Below are positions 5,542 through 9,161 of a stretch of 9,161 bases of DNA, in pieces. The stretch lies in the NCBI GenBank assembly GCA_902477055.1, contig CABSFY010000089.1, forward strand, positions 1-9,161, read 5' to 3'. The stretch's first letter is position 1, and each line of letters starts with the position of its first letter. Below the pieces are notes generated by a model. The model was not told where the DNA came from. It searched no databases and saw nothing but the letters and a program-made list of their open reading frames with translations. The position numbers were made by a program, and so were the translations under genes. The DNA is from an uncultured Eubacteriales bacterium. GTDB lineage: Bacteria; Bacillota; Clostridia; Oscillospirales; Oscillospiraceae.

Positions 5542-7307
5542 CAGACTTCCTCCTCATAGTAATCCGTCATGCGCTTGCGGACGCGGCGGCGGTGCTGCGG
5601 GGGCTGGCCGGACAGGCCGGTGATGCGCCCGTACGGCTCGGCACGGACAGCCGAGGCGATCTCGCTGTAGAGCTGATAAAATTCCTTCGCCGTGCGCGGC
5701 TGGGACAGCGCGTCGGTCAGCCATGCGCAAGGCTCGGGCTGCCAGTCGGCAAAGCGCTTAGAAAACGCCGCACCCACGCCCAGAATCTCGGCAAACGGCA
5801 GCAGCCGGTAGAAGCTCTGCCCGTCCGAGCGGGAGAGGCGCTGCATCGTATCGCGGTCCATTTTGCGCAGATAGGTCCGCAGGCCGAGCAGCTGGCTGAC
5901 GGTTTCCCGCCCGATCGGCGAGCGCTGGCCGCCGAAGGTCGTCATCAGTCCGCAGAACAGCTGAAGCAGCAGGCAGATCAGCGCCAACACCGTCATGCCC
6001 GCGCCGCCCGCAAGGACCAGCAGCAGCGCAGCAGCGCCGAGGCCGACCAGCAGCCGCGGGATCCGGCGGCGGCGCAGGAACGAGGCCGCACCGGTCTGCA
6101 CCAGCAGGCACAGCACCGCGCAGACCGCCGCCAGCACCGGCAGCAGCACCCAGCGGATGCCGAGCGCCGGAAGCGTCATGTCAAAGATCATCAGGCCGAG
6201 CGCGAGTCCCGCGCCCGTGGCCAAGGCCCGCAGAAGATACGGGCTGCCCGTCTTTTTGCGGAACATTCGCTGCGTCCAGCCGTTGCGGAGCGTCCCGGCG
6301 GAGGCCTTGTAGGCCGAGCGGAAGCGGATGCTCTGCGCGTCGCAGATCGGGTCGCGCAGGAAGATCGCCTGAAACAGCTTGCGCTCGGCAGGCTTGCGCT
6401 CCGTCCCCATTTCCATCTGCTTTTTCAGAATAATGCGGCCGCGCGGATTGCGGTAGATCGTGACATAGCCCAGCGCACCCCAGCTTGCCAGCATGGCGGC
6501 GGCATCGGGGCGCTGGCTGTAGAGCTGACAGACCAGCTCGCCCGCCGTGGCCTCCGGCGAGAAGGTCTGCTGCTTCTTCGGGAAAATGGGCTTGGCCCGC
6601 AGGCGCAGGAACCAGTAGACGAGCGCCGCCGCAACCAGTGCGTAAAACACGAGCTTATCGACCGTAACGGTCCTGCCCGGCTGATGGTGCAGCTCAAAGA
6701 AGCCGTCGGGGCAGAGCATCCGGAAGGACAGCGTTTCGTGGTCCTTCAAAAACGTCGTTGCCGAGGCGGTGATGGTGGTGCCTTGGATCGAAATGCGCAG
6801 GAAATTGTCGATAACGTCGCCGTAATATGAGCTGTTCCACGACGGCTGGACCGTGATCTCCGTCGGGAAGTTCAGCGTGAGGTCCAGCTTGCGGATAGGA
6901 TAGTCCCACCCCTTTTCGATGAGGTCGAGGGAGAAAAGCTGTCCGTCGGCCTGCTCCGCCGCGCTCGACGGCAGGGTGTAGCTGCACGTAAAGCTCTGGC
7001 GGCCGGAAAAGCCCGCGTCGCTGCGGAACACGACGCATTTCACGCCGTCGATCGTCTGTTTTTTATAGTCGCCGCCCGTCGCGGAGATGCTGCGCGCGCC
7101 GGAGTGCAGCGGGAACACGATCCGCGTCGGCGACGTGCCGCAATCCAGCTCGGCGCTGACGGTCACGCGGCAGACCGCATTGCTGTCGGCATCGACGGTG
7201 ATGGTCATGGCCGTCACCTCGTCGCCCGCCGCAGCCACGCTGCAGCAGAGCAGCAGCAGGCACAGCAGTGCCAACAGGGCCCGAATATACCATTTCCCCC
7301 GGCGCAT
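5541..7307 (-). CDS. DUF2207 family membrane protein
   Basis: A 588-residue membrane protein of unknown function. Layout: signal peptide or anchor (about 1-28, MRRGKWYIRALLALLCLLLL), an extracytoplasmic beta-rich domain (about 29-215), a membrane helix (217-237), a cytoplasmic segment (about 240-355) that is basic and winged-helix-like, then four hydrophobic helices (about 357-377, 384-406, 417-435, 438-456). The C-terminal part carries the DUF2207 hallmark, a YLRKMDRDTMQRLS stretch followed by LLPFAEILGVGAAFSKRF. The tail is very basic (QHRRRVRKR) and then acidic (YYEEEV). Start: the ATG at 7307 has GGAAGGGGG 7 bases upstream and gives a proper signal peptide; an in-frame GTG at 7343 has no ribosome site and lies only about 10 bases from the -10. 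It is the first gene of an operon with YfbR. No substrate can be named. Confidence 0.88.
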   Translation of the reverse strand: MRRGKWYIRALLALLCLLLLCCSVAAAGDEVTAMTITVDADSNAVCRVTVSAELDCGTSPTRIVFPLHSGARSISATGGDYKKQTIDGVKCVVFRSDAGFSGRQSFTCSYTLPSSAAEQADGQLFSLDLIEKGWDYPIRKLDLTLNFPTEITVQPSWNSSYYGDVIDNFLRISIQGTTITASATTFLKDHETLSFRMLCPDGFFELHHQPGRTVTVDKLVFYALVAAALVYWFLRLRAKPIFPKKQQTFSPEATAGELVCQLYSQRPDAAAMLASWGALGYVTIYRNPRGRIILKKQMEMGTERKPAERKLFQAIFLRDPICDAQSIRFRSAYKASAGTLRNGWTQRMFRKKTGSPYLLRALATGAGLALGLMIFDMTLPALGIRWVLLPVLAAVCAVLCLLVQTGAASFLRRRRIPRLLVGLGAAALLLVLAGGAGMTVLALICLLLQLFCGLMTTFGGQRSPIGRETVSQLLGLRTYLRKMDRDTMQRLSRSDGQSFYRLLPFAEILGVGAAFSKRFADWQPEPCAWLTDALSQPRTAKEFYQLYSEIASAVRAEPYGRITGLSGQPPQHRRRVRKRMTDYYEEEV

Positions 7308-7353
7308 CGCCGCACCCCCTTCCGCCCACGCGGTTTTTGTCACAGTTCATTTT

Positions 7354-7382
7354 ATTCTATCATAAAACCGCAAAAAAAGCAA
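7354..7382 (-). promoter_or_regulatory. SigA-type promoter of the DUF2207-yfbR operon
   Basis: On the minus strand, TTGCTT (7377-7382) and TAGAAT (7354-7359) are 17 bases apart. Transcription would start near 7347, giving a leader of about 40 bases to the ATG at 7307. The -35 lies just inside the A-rich strip next to the left end of the IS-like remnant. Confidence 0.65.
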
Positions 7383-7455
7383 CCACCACGAGCAGTCCCC
7401 CGTTTGTTAGACAAGCATGGTGCCATACCTGTACGAAGTTTCCGTGCCAAAAGGA

Positions 7456-7488
7456 GTACCGAGCAAACGATACCCGCCGGAGCTCAAG
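7456..7488 (+). pseudogene. Fragment resembling the start of an IS3 OrfA transposase
   Basis: The frame reads VPSKRYPPELK just after AAAAGGAG (7449-7456), as the basic N-terminus of an IS3-type helix-turn-helix OrfA would after its ribosome site. The start codon is missing and the reading frame turns into unrelated sequence after about 11 residues, which suggests a large internal deletion. A short match like this can be chance; the flanking inverted repeats are the main support. Confidence 0.35.
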
Positions 7489-7543
7489 AATTGGAATACG
7501 AGCGGCACCGGCACAAAAACGTTGGTAGTTCAGATACTAAGGC

Positions 7544-7592
7544 AAAACGAAAGGACTTGCCGCCTGCTATTCACAGGCAGCAAGCCCTTTCG
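7544..7592 (-). terminator. IS-derived hairpin serving as pnp terminator
   Basis: The arms 7548-7566 and 7574-7592 form a 19-bp stem with a 7-base loop. In the minus-strand RNA all 19 positions pair (two are G-U); on the plus strand the same two positions are A-C mismatches. UUUU follows on the minus strand (7544-7547). It is about 75 bases past the pnp stop and is the only good terminator for pnp in the gap. Confidence 0.6.
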
Positions 7593-7667
7593 GCTGCTTG
7601 AACAATTTTTTGTCTAACCTTTTGGGGTCACTTCGGCTTCGGACGGCAGTAGGTAATTTTTCTGCTT

Positions 7668-9161
7668 TTAATTGCCGGCCTTTTCGGACTCGGCAAGCTC
7701 CTTCAGCGCATCCTTGCGGCTGAAGTTGGCGCGGCCCTTTTCGTCAAAGCCCATGAACTTGACCCACGTCATGTCGCCGATGTTGAGGACATCCTCGACC
7801 TTCTCGACGCGGCGGTTTTCGAGCTTGGAGATATGCACCATGCCGTCATGACCCGGTGCGATCTCGACGAATGCGCCGATGGGCAGGATGCGGACGACCT
7901 TGCCGTAGTACAGCGCGCCGACCTCGGGGACGAAGCAAATATCGTCGATCATCTTCTTGGCGGCGTAGCCCGCTGCGGGATCGACCGCGGCGATAAAGAC
8001 GTTGCCGTCGTCGTCGATGTCAACCTTGGCGCCGGTGTCGGCGCAGATCTTCTGGATGGTCTTGCCGCCGGAGCCGATGACCTCGCGGATCTTGTCAACC
8101 GGGATCTTCATGGAGATCATCTTCGGGGCATAGTCGGAAACGTCGGGGCGCGGCTCGGAGATGCAGGGCAGCATGACCTCGTTAAGAATCTCCAAGCGGG
8201 CCTTGCGGCAGCGCTCAAGCGCGTCGGCGATAATTTCCATCGTCAGGCCCTTGTTCTTCAGGTCCATCTGGATGGCGGTGATGCCCTCGGTCGTACCGGC
8301 GACCTTGAAGTCCATCTCGCCGTGGAAGTCCTCGACGCCCTGAATGTCGGTAAAGGTTCTCCACTCGCCCGTTTCCTGGTCGGAGATCAGACCACAGGAG
8401 ATGCCCGCGACGGGGCGCTTGATGGGAACGCCGGCATCCATCAGCGCGAGCGTGGAGCCGCAGATGGAGCCCTGCGAGGTCGAGCCGTTCGAGGACAGCA
8501 CCTCGGACACGACGCGAATGGCATAGGGAAATTCCTCGACGCTGGGGATCACAGGCAGCAGCGCCTTTTCGGCCAGCGAGCCGTGACCGATCTCGCGGCG
8601 GGAGGTGGAGCGAGCCGCTCTGGCCTCGCCGGTGGAGAAGGACGGGAAGTTGTAGTGGTGGATATAGCGCTTGGTGTCCTCCTGATAGATCGTGTCGAGC
8701 TTCTGCGCGGCGGAGAGGGTGTTGAGCGTGCAGATGGACAGAACCTGCGTCTGGCCTCTGGCAAACAGGCCGGAGCCGTGGACGCGCGGCAGCACGCCGA
8801 CCTCGGCGTCAAGCGGGCGAATTTCGTCCATACCGCGGCCGTCCACGCGCTTGCCCGCGAGGAGCCACTTCTTGACGACCTTCTTCTGCATCTTGTACAG
8901 GCAGACATCGATGTTGATGTCGAAATCCTCGTATTTCTCGGCAAACTTCTCGGCAAAATCGCGGCGGGCGGCGGTCAGGCGCTCCTCGCGGATGTTCTTG
9001 TCGTCGGTGTCGAGGGCGTACTCGATCTGGTTCATGCCGTAGGCGCACAGGTCGTCGAGCAGCTCATGGTTGACGGCGGCCTTCTCGAAGGTGAACTTCG
9101 GCTTGCCGATCGTTGCGACGATCTCGTTGATGAACTTCACGACCTCCATGTTCGTCTCATG
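7668..9161 (-). CDS. pnp: Polynucleotide phosphorylase, C-terminal part (5' end outside window)
   Basis: PNPase degrades RNA from the 3' end using phosphate, and can also add tails; it acts as a trimer in RNA turnover. The window holds about 497 residues of a protein usually near 700. The frame stays open to the right edge (HETN before the ATG at 9149), so that ATG is internal. Seen in order: the end of the first RNase PH domain and the helical linker; the second RNase PH core starting GKRVDGRGMDEIRPL, with FPSFSTGEAR, RREIGHGSLAEKAL, SSNGSTSQGS and the metal region EDFHGEMDFK (the ligands matching E. coli Asp486, Asp492 and Lys494 are kept); a KH domain with VIGSGGKTI; and an S1 domain (GALYYGKVVRILPIGAFVEI) ending near NFSRKDAL. 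It is intact at the C-terminus. The likely terminator is the hairpin inside the downstream IS remnant. Confidence 0.97.
   Translation of the reverse strand, partial: HETNMEVVKFINEIVATIGKPKFTFEKAAVNHELLDDLCAYGMNQIEYALDTDDKNIREERLTAARRDFAEKFAEKYEDFDINIDVCLYKMQKKVVKKWLLAGKRVDGRGMDEIRPLDAEVGVLPRVHGSGLFARGQTQVLSICTLNTLSAAQKLDTIYQEDTKRYIHHYNFPSFSTGEARAARSTSRREIGHGSLAEKALLPVIPSVEEFPYAIRVVSEVLSSNGSTSQGSICGSTLALMDAGVPIKRPVAGISCGLISDQETGEWRTFTDIQGVEDFHGEMDFKVAGTTEGITAIQMDLKNKGLTMEIIADALERCRKARLEILNEVMLPCISEPRPDVSDYAPKMISMKIPVDKIREVIGSGGKTIQKICADTGAKVDIDDDGNVFIAAVDPAAGYAAKKMIDDICFVPEVGALYYGKVVRILPIGAFVEIAPGHDGMVHISKLENRRVEKVEDVLNIGDMTWVKFMGFDEKGRANFSRKDALKELAESEKAGN

Larger units (their letters stand above)
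7389..7635 (+). mobile_element. Decayed IS3-like remnant or MITE
   Basis: About 247 bp bounded by imperfect 26-bp terminal inverted repeats (7389-7414 and 7610-7635, 17 of 26 matching). The inner nine bases match exactly, GTTAGACAA and TTGTCTAAC, and the outer part shares CCCC/GGGG. From memory, ends of the form TGAAGTGACCCC...GTTAGACA are typical of IS3-family elements; here the terminal TG/CA have become CG, so it should be immobile. Inside are a transposase-start fragment (7456-7488), no complete transposase, and a strong hairpin (7548-7592). No clear target duplication is seen. It occupies the pnp to DUF2207 gap and accounts for most of that non-coding stretch. Confidence 0.5.

Noticed and set aside
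5592..6830. 412-residue plus-strand open frame
   Set aside because: It lies opposite the DUF2207 gene, is rich in R, A, Q and G as GC-rich antisense frames are, has no recognisable domain or ribosome site, and arises from codon bias of the true gene.
7308..7343. GTG start giving a 600-residue DUF2207 protein
   Set aside because: It has no ribosome site, lies about 4 bases from the predicted transcription start, and puts a polar stretch ahead of a good signal peptide.
1..9161. A novel defence, biosynthetic or mobile system
   Set aside because: Every long gene falls in a known family, mostly housekeeping; the only mobile trace is a decayed IS remnant.

Overview
This window looks like ordinary chromosome from a GC-rich, low-redundancy Firmicute. 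The best guess is Oscillospiraceae (Clostridia, cluster IV). The reasons are: AGGAGG-type ribosome binding sites, SigA-like promoters (TTGATT-17-TATAAT), GC-rich coding sequence with AT-rich promoter gaps, a clostridial 2[4Fe-4S] ferredoxin, a DUF1858 CxxC protein, a ClpC/ClpA-type unfoldase, and small palindromic units of the kind I remember from Faecalibacterium-like genomes. No search was run, so the taxonomy is inference.

Layout. Bases 1-240 hold no gene I can support, only a dense run of short GC-rich hairpins that includes two oppositely oriented copies of a palindromic repeat. Next, on the minus strand, come a DUF1858 redox-disulfide protein (296-511) with its own promoter and terminator, and upstream of it a Clp AAA+ unfoldase (593-2857). 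An AT-rich divergent gap (2858-3002) holds a promoter and a TTTGCA-TTT-TGCAAA dyad. On the plus strand follow a 56-residue 2[4Fe-4S] ferredoxin (3003-3173) with a strong terminator, then a TrmN6/YabB-like methyltransferase (3262-3975) and RsmI (3972-4799), translationally coupled through an ATGA overlap. A convergent gap of 160 bases (4800-4959) is almost entirely stacked inverted repeats. On the minus strand, a DUF2207 membrane protein (5541-7307) is coupled by a TGATG overlap to a YfbR-type 5'-deoxynucleotidase (4960-5541). Upstream is a decayed, about 247 bp, IS3-like remnant (7389-7635). The window ends inside polynucleotide phosphorylase (pnp, 7668-9161), which runs off the right edge without its start.

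Functionally most of this is housekeeping: protein quality control (Clp), electron transfer (ferredoxin), tRNA and 16S rRNA methylation (TrmN6, RsmI), nucleotide pool cleaning (YfbR) and RNA turnover (PNPase). I found no convincing new multi-gene system. The points that merit a second look are regulatory or structural: the IS-derived hairpin that pairs fully only in the minus-strand RNA and seems to terminate pnp, the dyad in the divergent clp/ferredoxin gap, the DUF2207-YfbR coupling, the convergent hairpin cluster, and the palindromic repeats at the left edge.
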